From: Neobacillus dielmonensis
Lineage (GTDB): Bacteria > Bacillota > Bacilli > Bacillales > Cytobacillaceae
DNA: 64,000 nt
Direction of reading: 5' to 3'
Assembly: GCF_000612665.1 (NCBI RefSeq)
Contig: NZ_HG942057.1
Location: 1 to 64,000, forward strand
Shown here: positions 11,350-20,940 of the stretch, one piece after another
How positions within the stretch are numbered: position 1 is the stretch's first letter
Layout: each line of letters begins with the position of its first letter
Made by a program: the position numbers and the translations under genes
Notes under the pieces: model-generated
Told to the model about the DNA's origin: nothing
What the model saw: only the letters and a program-made list of their open reading frames with translations
The model's database searches: none

Positions 11350-13185
11350 TTATTTTTTTGTATTATTGTCATCCATTCTTAATACAGCCATAAATGCTTC
11401 TTGCGGCACCTCAACAGAGCCGACTTGTTTCATCCGTTTTTTACCCTCTTTTTGCTTTTCTAACAATTTGCGTTTACGGGATATATCTCCTCCGTAACAT
11501 TTAGCCAATACGTTCTTACGCATCGCTTTAATAGTTGAGCGGGCAACAATTTTCTGACCGATAGCAGCCTGTATAGGCACCTCAAACTGTTGACGCGGGA
11601 TTAATTCTTTCAGCTTTTCCACAATCACTTTCCCGCGGTCATAAGCAAAGTCTTTATGGACAATGAAACTTAAAGCATCGACCTTTTCAGCATTTAATAA
11701 AATGTCCATTTTTACCAGGCTGGATGGTTTGTAGCCAATTAACTCATAATCAAAGGAAGCATATCCTCTGGTGCTTGATTTAAGCTGGTCAAAAAAGTCA
11801 TAGACAATTTCAGCCAAAGGGATTTCGTAGACAATGCTGACGCGATTTTCCCCTTGATATTGCATATCAATAAAGATTCCTCGTTTGTTCTGGCAAAGCT
11901 CCATGATGGCTCCCACATAGTCATTCGGGGCCATCATCGTTGCTTTGACATACGGTTCTTCCACACGGTCTATTTTCACCGGTTCTGGCATATCAGAAGG
12001 ATTATCGACATGGATTACTGTACCATCCGTCATATAAACCTGATAGATAACACTTGGGGCTGTTGTAATTAAGTCAATCTTAAATTCACGCTCTATACGT
12101 TCTTGAATAATTTCCATATGGAGCAATCCTAAAAATCCACACCGGAACCCAAACCCAAGTGCTTGGGAGGTTTCAGGTTCAAATTGCAGGGCAGAATCGT
12201 TTAATTGCAGCTTTTCCAATGCTTCACGAAGGTCATTAAACTTTGCTGTATCAATTGGATACATCCCGCAATATACCATTGGATTTAACTTGCGGTAGCC
12301 CGGCAGTGGTTCGGTAGCCCCATTTTTTGCATTGGTGATGGTGTCACCTACCCGGGTATCACCGACATTTTTTATAGAAGCAGATAAGAAACCAACATCA
12401 CCGACAGATAGTTCATCGCGAAGTACTGCTTTAGGTGTAAACACTCCTACCTCATTGACTTCGAATTCTGCTCCAGTAGCCATCATTTTAATTTTATCGC
12501 CGACTTTAACCGTTCCTTCCACGACACGGATATAGGCGACAACACCGCGATATGCATCATAAAGAGAATCAAAAATTAAGGCCTTTAGTGGACCTTCTGG
12601 GTCACCTGCAGGGGCTGGAACTTTCTCAACTATTTGTTCAAGAATTTCTTCAATACCAATCCCTGCTTTTGCAGAAGCTAGCACAGCTTCTGAGGCATCC
12701 AATCCAATGACTTCTTCGATCTCACTACGAACCCGCTCGGGATCGGCACTTGGAAGGTCAATTTTATTAATGACAGGCAAAATCTCCAGGTCATTATCAA
12801 GTGCTAGATATACATTCGCCAAGGTTTGTGCCTCAATTCCCTGTGCCGCGTCAACAACTAAAATGGCACCCTCACAGGCAGCAAGACTGCGGGAAACCTC
12901 ATAAGTAAAATCGACGTGCCCGGGTGTATCAATCAAATGGAAGGTATATTCTTCCCCATCTTTTGCCTTATATTTCAATTCAACTGCGTTTAACTTAATG
13001 GTAATGCCGCGTTCTCTTTCAAGGTCCATCGAATCTAGTAACTGGTCCTTCATTTCACGCGAAGACAGTGCATTTGTTTTTTCAAGTATCCGGTCAGCCA
13101 AAGTGGATTTACCGTGGTCAATATGGGCGATAATTGAAAAGTTCCTTATTTTCGACTGCCGTTTCTTTCTTTCTTCACTATTCAT
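11350..13185 (-). CDS. lepA: Translation elongation factor 4 (LepA/EF4)
   Basis: Ribosome-associated GTPase linked to back-translocation and to ribosome assembly. The 611-residue protein contains the GTPase motifs [10 protein letters not shown] (G1), the DTPGH (G3) and NKIDLP (G4) boxes near the N-terminus, then EF-G-like domains and the LepA-specific C-terminus. The ATG at 13185 ([12 protein letters not shown]) has TAGGAG eight bases upstream and is chosen over an extension of eight codons. Transcribed alone or with hemW; a terminator lies between them. Confidence 0.97.
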   Translation of the reverse strand: MNSEERKKRQSKIRNFSIIAHIDHGKSTLADRILEKTNALSSREMKDQLLDSMDLERERGITIKLNAVELKYKAKDGEEYTFHLIDTPGHVDFTYEVSRSLAACEGAILVVDAAQGIEAQTLANVYLALDNDLEILPVINKIDLPSADPERVRSEIEEVIGLDASEAVLASAKAGIGIEEILEQIVEKVPAPAGDPEGPLKALIFDSLYDAYRGVVAYIRVVEGTVKVGDKIKMMATGAEFEVNEVGVFTPKAVLRDELSVGDVGFLSASIKNVGDTRVGDTITNAKNGATEPLPGYRKLNPMVYCGMYPIDTAKFNDLREALEKLQLNDSALQFEPETSQALGFGFRCGFLGLLHMEIIQERIEREFKIDLITTAPSVIYQVYMTDGTVIHVDNPSDMPEPVKIDRVEEPYVKATMMAPNDYVGAIMELCQNKRGIFIDMQYQGENRVSIVYEIPLAEIVYDFFDQLKSSTRGYASFDYELIGYKPSSLVKMDILLNAEKVDALSFIVHKDFAYDRGKVIVEKLKELIPRQQFEVPIQAAIGQKIVARSTIKAMRKNVLAKCYGGDISRKRKLLEKQKEGKKRMKQVGSVEVPQEAFMAVLRMDDNNTKK

Positions 13186-13324
13186 GTCGTTCACTCCTAC
13201 TATCTTCACACACGTAAACTATTCTTGATTATATCAGCAGGAAAAACAAGATTCAATGATAAAGAAAACTCGCAGATTCGTGAATGCCGCGGCGAGAACC
13301 GCCTTATGCCTGTTCAGCTAACAA

Positions 13325-13350
13325 CAAAAGCGGCTTTGACAGCCGCTTTT
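13325..13350 (-). terminator. Terminator after yqxA
   Basis: Stem AAAAGCGGCT/AGCCGCTTTT with a five-base loop and flanking A/T runs ends the spoIIP-yqxA transcript. Confidence 0.85.
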
Positions 13351-13359
13351 AATCTTTCA

Positions 13360-13686
13360 TCAGTCAATTAGTTTGTTGATCAGATTTTCTGAAGCCCCCG
13401 TTAAACCGTCAGACAACTTCTTTCCCATGGAGGAAAAGAAGTTGTACGCATTCATTTCTTCGAGCTTTTTCTTTTTTGCCTCAATATCATGACTAGAGAT
13501 ATCATTCCCTAGAAACGTCGCACTAAAATCTTCTTCCGATTCCTTTATGGAAACGGCATTTTGAAAATTAGGGTCATCGTATCCCTTCATTTTATGAATG
13601 CCATGGTTAGCTATTTCCATTCCAGTTAATACAGAAATGAACATTAGGGCAATAATCACCAGACTTTTTGCGATAAACATCTTCAT
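13360..13686 (-). CDS. yqxA: DUF3679 family protein YqxA
   Basis: A small protein of about 108 residues of unknown function. One N-terminal hydrophobic segment (about residues 5-23, FIAKSLVIIALMFISVLTG) suggests a membrane anchor or uncleaved signal; the rest is polar and charged. The start is chosen at ATG 13686 (a second ATG two codons on is equally good) because AGGAAAGG lies there; the longer open frame has no ribosome site. It follows spoIIP by 17 bases, as in B. subtilis, which suggests expression in the mother cell or forespore, but no function is shown. Confidence 0.8.
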   Translation of the reverse strand: MKMFIAKSLVIIALMFISVLTGMEIANHGIHKMKGYDDPNFQNAVSIKESEEDFSATFLGNDISSHDIEAKKKKLEEMNAYNFFSSMGKKLSDGLTGASENLINKLID

Positions 13687-13703
13687 CCTTTCCTGCCCCC
13701 TTA

Positions 13704-14897
13704 TTAATTGGATGATTGATTTACATTTCCGTTTACACTTTCGGCCTGCCAATAATATTCACTAAATACATCTGCCAAAGCATCAGCCGAGTTATTTAGC
13801 TCTTCAAATGTATTATCAACCCCGCCAAATTCAATCAGTATTGCTTTATCTGACAGATTTTGATTGTAAACGCCGTTAAATCCACTTTTATTTTGAATGG
13901 TTACTCCCCAGCTTAACCCTTTATATTTGCTTTCCAACAGGTTATGGAGATCCGTTGCCAGCTTGGCATTTTTCTCGTAGTTTGGATTTTTTCCGCCAAT
14001 AATAAAGGATAGCTTAGCATATGGTTTTCCATTGATGTCGACAGTGGTTTGTTCTTTGCGTTTGGCATCCCGATGAATATCAATTAAATAGCTTAAATCC
14101 CGATTAGATGTCATGGCAGCTTGTACAACAGAATTTGATTCCTTATAGGCGCTTGGCATTGTTAAGCCTTTTTTCGTTAAATTGCCCATAATATCAGTTT
14201 TATCAACCTCTGTACCAATCCCTTTTTGTTCTAGACTGGCTTTTAAATGGTCTCCGATTTTAGTAACGTTTATTTGTGAATGGTAGGCTAAGTTTGGATC
14301 CGTAACGCCTTTTAAGTATGGCAAATAGGATTCACGGTTATGAGAAAAATAAAGATAAACGACTTTCCTGTCCCCTGTAGTCTGTCCAGGTTCTGAAGGA
14401 GGGGTCGAGGAGTCCGGATTTTCTATTCCTTCTAAATTTTGCAAGGCTGCTTCTCGCTCTGCCTTCATGATTTCAATTGGCGGAGAGGATTCTACCGGCA
14501 TATTGGTATAGTTGGTTCCCTCTCCTGCAACTAAAATCTTTCCATCGAATTGATAAAAGCCTGGCAGTTCTCGTCCTAAAAGACTGCGTGGGTCATTTAA
14601 ATTTATATTGCTTGTTAAACTAAATATAACGTTCGTCCACTTAGGTGCAGTTGCATTCGGTTTGACTGCCAAAAAGTGATGGTTCTCCCAACCTATTAAT
14701 TGGTAAAGCAGTTCTCCGTTCACTTGTGTTGCAGCTTGATTAACAGATGAAGATGATAACTTATACTGCGGTTTTAACGATGTCATGACACCGCTAATTG
14801 AAAAAATCAATAGGATAAATAAAAAAAATGCTGCAGCCAGTTTCAGAACACTAGTCCCCTGCACCATAATAAACGTACCGGATGCCTTTGATTTCAT
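13704..14897 (-). CDS. spoIIP: Stage II sporulation protein P
   Basis: Peptidoglycan amidase/endopeptidase of the SpoIIDMP engulfment machine. The 397 residues start with a membrane anchor (about residues 16-37), a linker rich in Pro/Ser/Thr near 140-165, then the amidase-3-type domain with YFSHNRESYLPY, the IDIHRDA motif and a C-terminal LIEFGGVDN motif that supply metal ligands and the catalytic Glu. GGGGTGG lies six bases before the ATG. It follows gpr, as in B. subtilis, but is separated from it by a strong hairpin that abuts its ribosome site. Confidence 0.96.
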   Translation of the reverse strand: MKSKASGTFIMVQGTSVLKLAAAFFLFILLIFSISGVMTSLKPQYKLSSSSVNQAATQVNGELLYQLIGWENHHFLAVKPNATAPKWTNVIFSLTSNINLNDPRSLLGRELPGFYQFDGKILVAGEGTNYTNMPVESSPPIEIMKAEREAALQNLEGIENPDSSTPPSEPGQTTGDRKVVYLYFSHNRESYLPYLKGVTDPNLAYHSQINVTKIGDHLKASLEQKGIGTEVDKTDIMGNLTKKGLTMPSAYKESNSVVQAAMTSNRDLSYLIDIHRDAKRKEQTTVDINGKPYAKLSFIIGGKNPNYEKNAKLATDLHNLLESKYKGLSWGVTIQNKSGFNGVYNQNLSDKAILIEFGGVDNTFEELNNSADALADVFSEYYWQAESVNGNVNQSSN

Positions 14898-14909
14898 GGT
14901 TCCACCCCT

Positions 14910-14948
14910 AAAAAAAGATTCTAGTAAAACCTATGCCATTACTAGAAT
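14910..14948 (-). terminator. Terminator/leader hairpin between gpr and spoIIP
   Basis: A perfect 10-bp stem (14939-14948 with 14918-14927) is followed by CTTTTTTT on the minus strand. The T-run ends only a few bases before the spoIIP ribosome site. A second imperfect repeat (about 14978-15008) lies upstream without a T-run. Confidence 0.7.
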
Positions 14949-15019
14949 TGATAGAACCATTATTCAATTTTTTGGAATGATTTTGAAATAGTAGATTCCA
15001 AAATCATCCCCTATACCTT

Positions 15020-16138
15020 TTATCTAGTATAATATCCTGCATTATCTTGATTGATGGAATTGTGTAAGGAGGAATTCAAGCCATTGGCTATTAGGTTCGC
15101 CATATCCTCGATAAAAACATCGACTTCCTTTGGTGTGACCATTAAATTATGACCAAGCGGAGACAATACCTCATAGATTAACTTTCGTTTTTCATCATCA
15201 GGCAACGTTCCGATGATTCCCAAAAACGTTTTACGATGCTGCTCCTCAGGCAAGTCTTCATCAGTCAGTACCCGGCGTTCACCGAAACTCAAACCGGCAG
15301 GTGCCAGCGCTCTGGATGGACGGTTTCCTTCCCGCATCTCCCGGCCAAAATGTTTGAGGATAAAATCAATCGTATCACTGGTAATCGAAACAGCGTCCAC
15401 TACGGTCGGAACACCGATTGCGATAACCGGAACACCTAAAGTTTCCTTGCTTAATTCCTTTCGTTTGTTTCCGACACCAGAACCAGGATGGATGCCAGTA
15501 TCAGAAATTTGAATCGTTGAGTTTACCCGTTCAATCGATCGTGAGGCAAGCGCATCAATCGCAATAACAAAATCCGGCTTTGTTTTTTCAACAATGCCAA
15601 ATATAATATCGCTCGTCTCTATTCCCGTTAGCCCCATGACTCCCGGTGCTAGTGCACTAACTGGGCGATAGCCATCTTGTACGCTTTCCGGCTGGAGTTG
15701 AAACAAGTGCCGTGTGATGAGTAAGTTTTCGCAAACCATTGGGCCAAGGGCATCTGGTGTGACATTCCAATTTCCCAACCCTACGACTAAGCAGGAGTCT
15801 GTCTTTTTTACCCCAGAACTCTCTAAGAAATGCGAGAATTCTCGTGCAAAAATTTCTTCCACCTTCTGCTGGGTCTCAGTATTTTGCTCGCGAATCCCCT
15901 GAACCTCCATAGTTAAATATCTGCCAGCTTTCTTGCCTATTTGCTCTTCTCCCTGTTTGGTCACTTCTACTAACGATATTTTGATATCGTCTACATCTTT
16001 TTCCTTAATAATAACTCCTTCAATTTGCGAAAGATTTTGTCCTTGTTCAACAGATGCCTGTGCCAACACCATTTCACTTGCTTCAATGGCTAAATCTGTT
16101 CGGACCGAATATTGACTCAAATCAATGGATTCGTTCAT
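15020..16138 (-). CDS. gpr: GPR spore endopeptidase (zymogen)
   Basis: Germination protease that degrades small acid-soluble spore proteins. Made as a zymogen in the forespore and activated by removal of a short propeptide; the N-terminus ([20 protein letters not shown]) carries the known cleavage region around RTD-LA. The 372 residues keep the [17 protein letters not shown] motif and the conserved TGIETSDI and DALASRS segments of family A25. GGGGTG precedes the ATG. Upstream lies a possible forespore promoter. Full length and very close to the characterised Bacillus proteins. Confidence 0.97.
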   Translation of the reverse strand: MNESIDLSQYSVRTDLAIEASEMVLAQASVEQGQNLSQIEGVIIKEKDVDDIKISLVEVTKQGEEQIGKKAGRYLTMEVQGIREQNTETQQKVEEIFAREFSHFLESSGVKKTDSCLVVGLGNWNVTPDALGPMVCENLLITRHLFQLQPESVQDGYRPVSALAPGVMGLTGIETSDIIFGIVEKTKPDFVIAIDALASRSIERVNSTIQISDTGIHPGSGVGNKRKELSKETLGVPVIAIGVPTVVDAVSITSDTIDFILKHFGREMREGNRPSRALAPAGLSFGERRVLTDEDLPEEQHRKTFLGIIGTLPDDEKRKLIYEVLSPLGHNLMVTPKEVDVFIEDMANLIANGLNSSLHNSINQDNAGYYTR

Positions 16139-16182
16139 GTTGAATCACCCCTAAAAATTTCCTAACATGTGAAACTATTTCC

Positions 16183-16213
16183 TATTTTTGCCCTTAAGCG
16201 AAAAAAACATGCA
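16183..16213 (-). promoter_or_regulatory. Possible sigma-F/G promoter of gpr
   Basis: On the minus strand TGCATG (16208-16213), 17 bases, then CAAAAATA (16183-16190) resembles forespore sigma-G type promoters, 45 bases upstream of gpr. The match is partial; gpr being a forespore gene supports it. Confidence 0.35.
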
Positions 16214-16338
16214 GGCGAATATGATGAATTCCATTGCATTCTAGTTCCCTGTTTGATAAAATATCATTTGTTGCGAATATGTTAATGAATGTACAGTCGA
16301 GTTCACATAGTCTCGATTCTTTGTAGGAGGTGAAAGTA

Positions 16339-16599
16339 ATGCCTAACATTAAATCTGCTATTAAGCGTGTAAAAACAAGCGAAGCTCGTAATGCTCAAAA
16401 TACAATGGCGAAATCTGCAATGCGTACTGCAGTTAAAAAAGTAGAAGCTGCTGTTACAGTTAATGATGCTGCTACTGCTAAAGAAGCTTTAGTTTCTGCT
16501 GCAAGCAAATTGGACAAAGCTGCTGCAAAAGGCCTTATCCACAAAAATGCGGCTGCTCGTCAAAAAGCCCGCCTAACAAAAAAAGTAAATAGCCTATAA
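16339..16599 (+). CDS. rpsT: 30S ribosomal protein S20
   Basis: Basic primary 16S rRNA-binding protein of the small subunit. The 86-residue product starts [18 protein letters not shown] and is rich in Lys, Arg and Ala along long helices, as usual. The ATG at 16339 is preferred over an in-frame GTG three codons earlier because GGAGG at 16327-16331 is then seven bases away. It is divergent from gpr and convergent with holA. Its terminator carries a transposable element remnant (see 16648-17003). Confidence 0.97.
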   Translation: MPNIKSAIKRVKTSEARNAQNTMAKSAMRTAVKKVEAAVTVNDAATAKEALVSAASKLDKAAAKGLIHKNAAARQKARLTKKVNSL

Positions 16600-16618
16600 T
16601 TATAGAGCTCAAACAACA

Positions 16619-16647
16619 AAAAACGATTCCTCTCTCAGGAATCGTTT
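16619..16647 (+). terminator. rpsT terminator hairpin, promoter-proximal copy
   Basis: Perfect stem AAACGATTCC/GGAATCGTTT (16621-16630 with 16638-16647). It now lacks a long T-run: the original T-run lies after a second copy of the hairpin at 17004-17030, on the far side of the inserted element. Confidence 0.8.
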
Positions 16648-17003
16648 CAGACTGTAGGTAAATTCGAAGAAATTTGGATTTGCCGACAGTCTTTTTTTGC
16701 TTCTCGGACCTTAGGGCATTTGCGGTGATCCTCCTCGGCGAGTACCGCGCCCGCGGGGTCTCTCCCCTGCTCCTTACTCCCGATGGAGTCTTCGCGCCTT
16801 CCGCTCCAATCAACAGGACTAACAACTTAGATGACCTGTATATTACCTTTTTTGTATAATTAAGTATCTACATTTTTGTGAGGTAAATGGCATAAAAATT
16901 GATCCCCAAGGGGTCAATTTGAACACAACTTTAGTAAAAAAGGACATTATGAGAAAAAGGCACCCGAATGTGGACATTCGTAATGCCTTTTGTCTTCAAT
17001 CTA
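16648..17003 (+). mobile_element. Internally deleted IS1182-like element (copy A)
   Basis: A 356-bp non-coding element with imperfect terminal inverted repeats (left CAGACTGTAGGTAAA, right reversed TAGATTGAAGACAAA). Left and right ends align with those of the transposase-bearing copy at 31616-32467. All transposase sequence is gone: the left leader up to the ATG joins directly to ATGGCATAAAAATTG. The left end folds into a terminator-like hairpin with T7 (to about 16698), which may now end rpsT transcription. Flanked by 27-bp direct copies of the rpsT terminator hairpin. Family is inferred through the other copy. Confidence 0.8.
16703..16816 (+). repeat. GC-rich dispersed repeat, 5'-truncated copy A
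   Basis: GC-rich block nested in the element, nearly the same as 31712-31817 and, reversed, as part of 23212-23466. It keeps the right terminus (AATCAACAG at 16808-16816) but has lost about 30 bases, including the left terminus. Confidence 0.75.
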
Positions 17004-17030
17004 ATACGATCCCTTTCTCAGGAATCGTTT
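17004..17030 (+). repeat. Duplicated rpsT terminator hairpin (distal target repeat)
   Basis: Matches 16621-16647 at 24 of 27 positions and is followed by the T-run (17028-17034). Interpreted as the second copy of a target-site duplication created when element A inserted after the hairpin. Confidence 0.8.
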
Positions 17031-17042
17031 TTTTGTTTGCTT

Positions 17043-18059
17043 TTATTTCTGTAGCTTGAATAATAACATCTCTATTAACAACGATTTGTTGGCTCCCCCA
17101 GTTTTCATTTGATAATCCGCCTCCGCCAGCAGTTCCATCAGATTGGCCAATTCCTCATCAGTAAATTTTCCCGCCTGTCCAAGCGCCAATTTTACACGGA
17201 ACGGGTGTGTTTTTAAGAGCCCCGCTATTTGCTGTTGGCCATAACCTCTTCTTGAAAGTTCCTTCACTTGGTAAATCAGCCTAAATTGACCAGCGAGTAA
17301 GGCTAATATTTTAATTGGCTCCTCATTTTGTTTCAACAAATCATAATAGATTCGTAGCGCTTCATCCAGCCTGCGCTGAACCACTTTTTCAATTAAAGTA
17401 AAAATATTTTGTTCCAATGACCTGGCTGCTAATTTTTCGACAAGTTCCCGATTAATCTTTGTCTCTTCCCCGGCATATAACGAAAGCTTTTCCACTTCAC
17501 TGGAAATCATAAACATATTGGTGCCGACCAGTGCCAGTAAATGCTCAATGGCATCAGGCTCAAATACTTTTCCTCGTGCTTTTGCCGTATCTTGCACCCA
17601 AGACTTCAGCTCATGTTCTGATAATTTCTTAGCTTCAAGAACTTCTCCCCGTCGTTTTAATTCTTTTGTCAATTTCTTCCGTTCATCTAGTTTTTCGTAG
17701 GGCGCGGATATAACCATGACTGTAAACGGTGCAGGTTGACCTAAGTAAGCCTCAAATCTTGCTAAATTATGGTCAATTTTTCCCTTTGATTTCTCAGCAG
17801 TTAAAAAAACTGGGTTATGTAAAAAGATAACCTTTCTGTCCCCGAAGAAAGGAAACGTTTCTGCATCCTCGATGGCAAGTTCAATTGGCGTTTCTTCCAA
17901 ATCATAGGCAGAAAAGTTAAAATCCCGCTCATCTTCAGATAATAATTGATTAAGTATTAATTGCTTGGTTTCATGGATTAAGTAAGCTTCTTTTCCATAT
18001 AATAAATAAATAGGAGCCAATTCTTCCCGTTTAATACTTTTCCACAGATCTAATATCAT
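17043..18059 (-). CDS. holA: DNA polymerase III subunit delta
   Basis: Clamp-loader subunit that opens the beta ring. The 338-residue product begins MILDLWKSIKREELAPIYLL, has the N-terminal AAA-like fold with LLYGKEAYLIHE, and the conserved SLEQNIFTLIEKV and FRLIYQVKELS regions of the collar domain. ATG 18059 is preferred (GGGGAG ten bases upstream, N-terminus like YqeN of B. subtilis); an ATG seven codons upstream cannot be excluded. Stands alone between rpsT and yqzM, as in B. subtilis. Confidence 0.94.
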   Translation of the reverse strand: MILDLWKSIKREELAPIYLLYGKEAYLIHETKQLILNQLLSEDERDFNFSAYDLEETPIELAIEDAETFPFFGDRKVIFLHNPVFLTAEKSKGKIDHNLARFEAYLGQPAPFTVMVISAPYEKLDERKKLTKELKRRGEVLEAKKLSEHELKSWVQDTAKARGKVFEPDAIEHLLALVGTNMFMISSEVEKLSLYAGEETKINRELVEKLAARSLEQNIFTLIEKVVQRRLDEALRIYYDLLKQNEEPIKILALLAGQFRLIYQVKELSRRGYGQQQIAGLLKTHPFRVKLALGQAGKFTDEELANLMELLAEADYQMKTGGANKSLLIEMLLFKLQK

Positions 18060-18363
18060 TTGTCCAGCGCTCCCCTTCATTTCACTCTTTCTTATCGTAA
18101 TGAAGCTTGGACAATTTGACAAGTAGTAAAAGGGAATTGACAGCTTTTGTCTATTGAGCGCCAATTCCCGATCTATGTGAACGCCAGTTACAGCAGTGTG
18201 ATTCTGCCAGTACTGACGGAGTTCATTGGGTAAAGTTATTATAGCCCTAAGCTAAACAAACTATTTTGACAACACTTGACAGGACAGAAAAGCCGGATTA
18301 AACAGAAGCTGGATTTTTTTTGATAAATATCTTATACTATATGTGAAATAGGGGGGACAGACT

Positions 18364-18498
18364 GTGAACGAATTTGAAAAAAATGTGCAAAGCAAACGTA
18401 ACGACGCAATTGATTCTGGGGTTGGATTCATCGTTTCATTCGGATTTTTTGCCACCATGTTTATTATTGCTACAGTCATCAAGCTAATTGGTTCTTAA
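18364..18498 (+). CDS. yqzM: YqzM family small membrane protein
   Basis: A 44-residue peptide (MNEFEKNVQSKRNDAIDSG at the N-terminus) with one C-terminal transmembrane helix rich in Phe, Ile and Val and ending KLIGS. It starts with GTG, preceded by GGGGGG seven bases upstream. Sequence, size and place between holA and comEC match YqzM of B. subtilis, whose function I do not know. A strong terminator follows. A TATACT at about 18333 could be its -10 box. Confidence 0.9.
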   Translation: MNEFEKNVQSKRNDAIDSGVGFIVSFGFFATMFIIATVIKLIGS

Positions 18499-18524
18499 AT
18501 AAAGCTTACATAGTGATACAAAAG

Positions 18525-18552
18525 AGACTGCCTCTTGTGAGCAGTCTTTTTT
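18525..18552. terminator. Bidirectional terminator between yqzM and comEC
   Basis: Stem AGACTGC/GCAGTCT (18525-18531 with 18541-18547) with T-runs in both directions ends yqzM on the plus strand and comEC on the minus strand. Confidence 0.85.
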
Positions 18553-18569
18553 ATATTGTCTGCTTTATC

Positions 18570-20882
18570 TTATGGCAAATATAGCGAAAAGGTTCCAGAT
18601 TGCCGATAAAATTGATAAGTGACTGCCCCCTGCTGGTCAGTTCGGTAAATTGTTGCTCCAGCTTCATTTAATTTATTCAATACCTCTTGATGAGGGTGAC
18701 CGAAATGATTATGTTCCCCTACTGAAATAAGAGCAATAGCCGGTGAAATTCTTTTAATAAACTCATTTGAGCTTGATGTTTTGCTGCCATGATGGCCTGC
18801 TTTCAAAACATCCACCTTGAGATTAGGATATTTTTGGATAATTCTTTGTTCCCCTTCTTGGTCAAGGTCGCCTCCAAAAAACCAATTAAGCCCTCCAACT
18901 TGGGCAAAAGTGGCTATCGACCCGCTGTTCCTTTCACCATTAAAATTTTCTTTTGGCCCCAATATCGTGAATGTTGCTGAACCACCTGACCACTGAAATC
19001 CCTCTGAGACTCTTATTACAGGGATTTTTCTTTTCTCCGCTTCCTTTATAATGTCTAGTTCTGTTTCAGAGGATTGTGCAACATCGGGTAATAAAATTTC
19101 TTTTACATGAAGTTCTTTTATGACAGATAATGCCCCTCCAATGTGGTCCATATCACCGTGCGTCAAAATCAATTTATTAATTGTTGTGATTCCTTTACTT
19201 TTTAATAACGGCACCACCACATCCCTGCCAACCTCAAATGGTTTCCGTTTTTGTTTCCAGCTTTCTCCTTCATACATTACCGTGCCACCTGTATCAATGA
19301 GATAGTTTCCTTTTCCATGTGGCATATGAATCAACAGGCTGTCCCCCTGCCCCACATCAATCATCGTGACCTCACCGTAAACATTTAACCAATTGTATCC
19401 AAATTGGAAAGTAAAAAGAATACAAAACATGCCGATTAAGCGCTGAGTATTGCGCTTCTTTTCCCAGTGAAAAAAAATGAGCATGATTAAGAAAATGTAT
19501 GCAATCAAGACAACAAGAGGCGGTCTTCCCGGGGTAAATACGGTCAAGGATCCATTCCCTAAATATTGCAGCAAATTGTCCGCAGCGTGAATCAACTGTC
19601 GATATAGCTGAATAAACAATTCAGGATTCTTTCCGAAAATGATTTCAATGATCAAAAGCAGGTAACTGAGTGGTAAATAAATGAAGGAAAAAAGAGGAAT
19701 GTAAATCATATTGGTTATTATTCCTATTAGCGACAATTCAAAAAAGTGATAGAGCAGACAAGGCATTGCGGCCAATTGGGAAACCACCGATACTTTAATC
19801 ATTTGAGGTACATGTCCGTTATTCTCTTTTAATATTTGATGAGAAGACAAGATGATGGCGAAACTTACGGAAAATGTTAATTGAAATCCTACATCTATAA
19901 TGATAAACGGTTGGAAGATTAAATAAGCCATAAACGTCAGGCTGATGGCATCTAGAGCGGTGAGTTGGTGTTTGCCTTTGCTTGATAAGAGGACCATACT
20001 AATCATCAGCACGGAGCGATTGACCGAAGGAGAGGCACCTGTTAAAACCGCATAGATCGGGAGAACGGTGACAAGAAAATTGGTCATGAACTGTCTAGTT
20101 ATGCCAACACGAATGCCCATAAAGAACACCATGCCAGTAAGTAAAGAAACATGGAGACCCGAAATTGCCAGCAAGTGAACAAGGCCAGTCTCTTGGTAAT
20201 TTTCAATTATATTTGGGTCAAACAAATTACGGTCCCCATATATTAAGGCTGATGATAACGCAGCGATTTCATTTGGAAAATGGGTATCAAGATAGCGGAT
20301 GCCATTGAAACGGAATTGTTTAAGTTTGATAAGTGGATTAGATGTAACCGAGGTACAATTTTGTATAGGGTTTTTATCCAGTTCTATAATCCAATAGATA
20401 TTTTTGGATGCTAAATACTTTTGATAATCAAAGCTATTTGGATTTTTAGCAATACTTGGTTTTTTCAACGTTCCAGTTGCATAACAGTTCACTTTGTAAA
20501 ACGACCGGTTTTGCAAGTTTTCTTGTTCTTGCTCGGTTTTAATTTTGTAACGGGCAATTATTTTTTCTTGATAACGAAGATCTTTTGCCTGAATCTGCAA
20601 AAGGTCACCGTCGATTAGTGGGTCTTGGGTAAATTCGAGGACAAAAGCGATTGTGGTATCGGGGATAACCGAGTGATTCTTGTTGACGATATGCAAGGCG
20701 CTTCCCATAAAAACGAGGCTCGATAGAACAAGGATGAATAACTGTTGTTTTTTCCACCTTTTGTATTTATATAAACAAAAAAGATAAACTCCCATTAACA
20801 AGAGAAAAGGAAGAAAGTCCACTATGATACTTAACACGGCTAAAAGTGCAGCAGCTGCAAAATAAAAATAGGTCCCTTTCAT
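18570..20882 (-). CDS. comEC: DNA internalisation competence protein ComEC/Rec2
   Basis: Membrane channel that carries single-stranded transforming DNA across the cytoplasmic membrane. The 770 residues comprise N-terminal membrane helices and an extracytoplasmic OB-like region, the Competence domain with many helices (about 200-490), and a C-terminal metallo-beta-lactamase-like domain with THGDMDHIGG (574-583) and GHHGSK (from 696). TTGGAG precedes the ATG. It is the last gene of the comEA-EB-EC operon. Intact with all motifs, so DNA uptake is plausible for this organism. Confidence 0.96.
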   Translation of the reverse strand: MKGTYFYFAAAALLAVLSIIVDFLPFLLLMGVYLFCLYKYKRWKKQQLFILVLSSLVFMGSALHIVNKNHSVIPDTTIAFVLEFTQDPLIDGDLLQIQAKDLRYQEKIIARYKIKTEQEQENLQNRSFYKVNCYATGTLKKPSIAKNPNSFDYQKYLASKNIYWIIELDKNPIQNCTSVTSNPLIKLKQFRFNGIRYLDTHFPNEIAALSSALIYGDRNLFDPNIIENYQETGLVHLLAISGLHVSLLTGMVFFMGIRVGITRQFMTNFLVTVLPIYAVLTGASPSVNRSVLMISMVLLSSKGKHQLTALDAISLTFMAYLIFQPFIIIDVGFQLTFSVSFAIILSSHQILKENNGHVPQMIKVSVVSQLAAMPCLLYHFFELSLIGIITNMIYIPLFSFIYLPLSYLLLIIEIIFGKNPELFIQLYRQLIHAADNLLQYLGNGSLTVFTPGRPPLVVLIAYIFLIMLIFFHWEKKRNTQRLIGMFCILFTFQFGYNWLNVYGEVTMIDVGQGDSLLIHMPHGKGNYLIDTGGTVMYEGESWKQKRKPFEVGRDVVVPLLKSKGITTINKLILTHGDMDHIGGALSVIKELHVKEILLPDVAQSSETELDIIKEAEKRKIPVIRVSEGFQWSGGSATFTILGPKENFNGERNSGSIATFAQVGGLNWFFGGDLDQEGEQRIIQKYPNLKVDVLKAGHHGSKTSSSNEFIKRISPAIALISVGEHNHFGHPHQEVLNKLNEAGATIYRTDQQGAVTYQFYRQSGTFSLYLP

Positions 20883-20912
20883 TGGTTATCTCCAATATTA
20901 AAAAGATAGTTG

Positions 20913-20930
20913 GCGCCGGCGGACCGGCGC
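20913..20930 (-). other. GC-rich hairpin between comEB and comEC
   Basis: GCGCCGG/CCGGCGC with a four-base loop, all G-C pairs, in a 58-base gap of an otherwise AT-rich region. The nearest T-run on the minus strand is about eight bases further on, so it is not a classical terminator; it may set the ComEB:ComEC ratio. Confidence 0.5.
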
Positions 20931-20940
20931 ACCTTTGACT

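Noticed and set aside
16535-16825. Minus-strand frame across the rpsT end and element A
   Set aside because: Its translation shares an ARYSPRR-like stretch with a frame at 31535-31810 only because both cross the GC-rich repeat; neither has a ribosome site.
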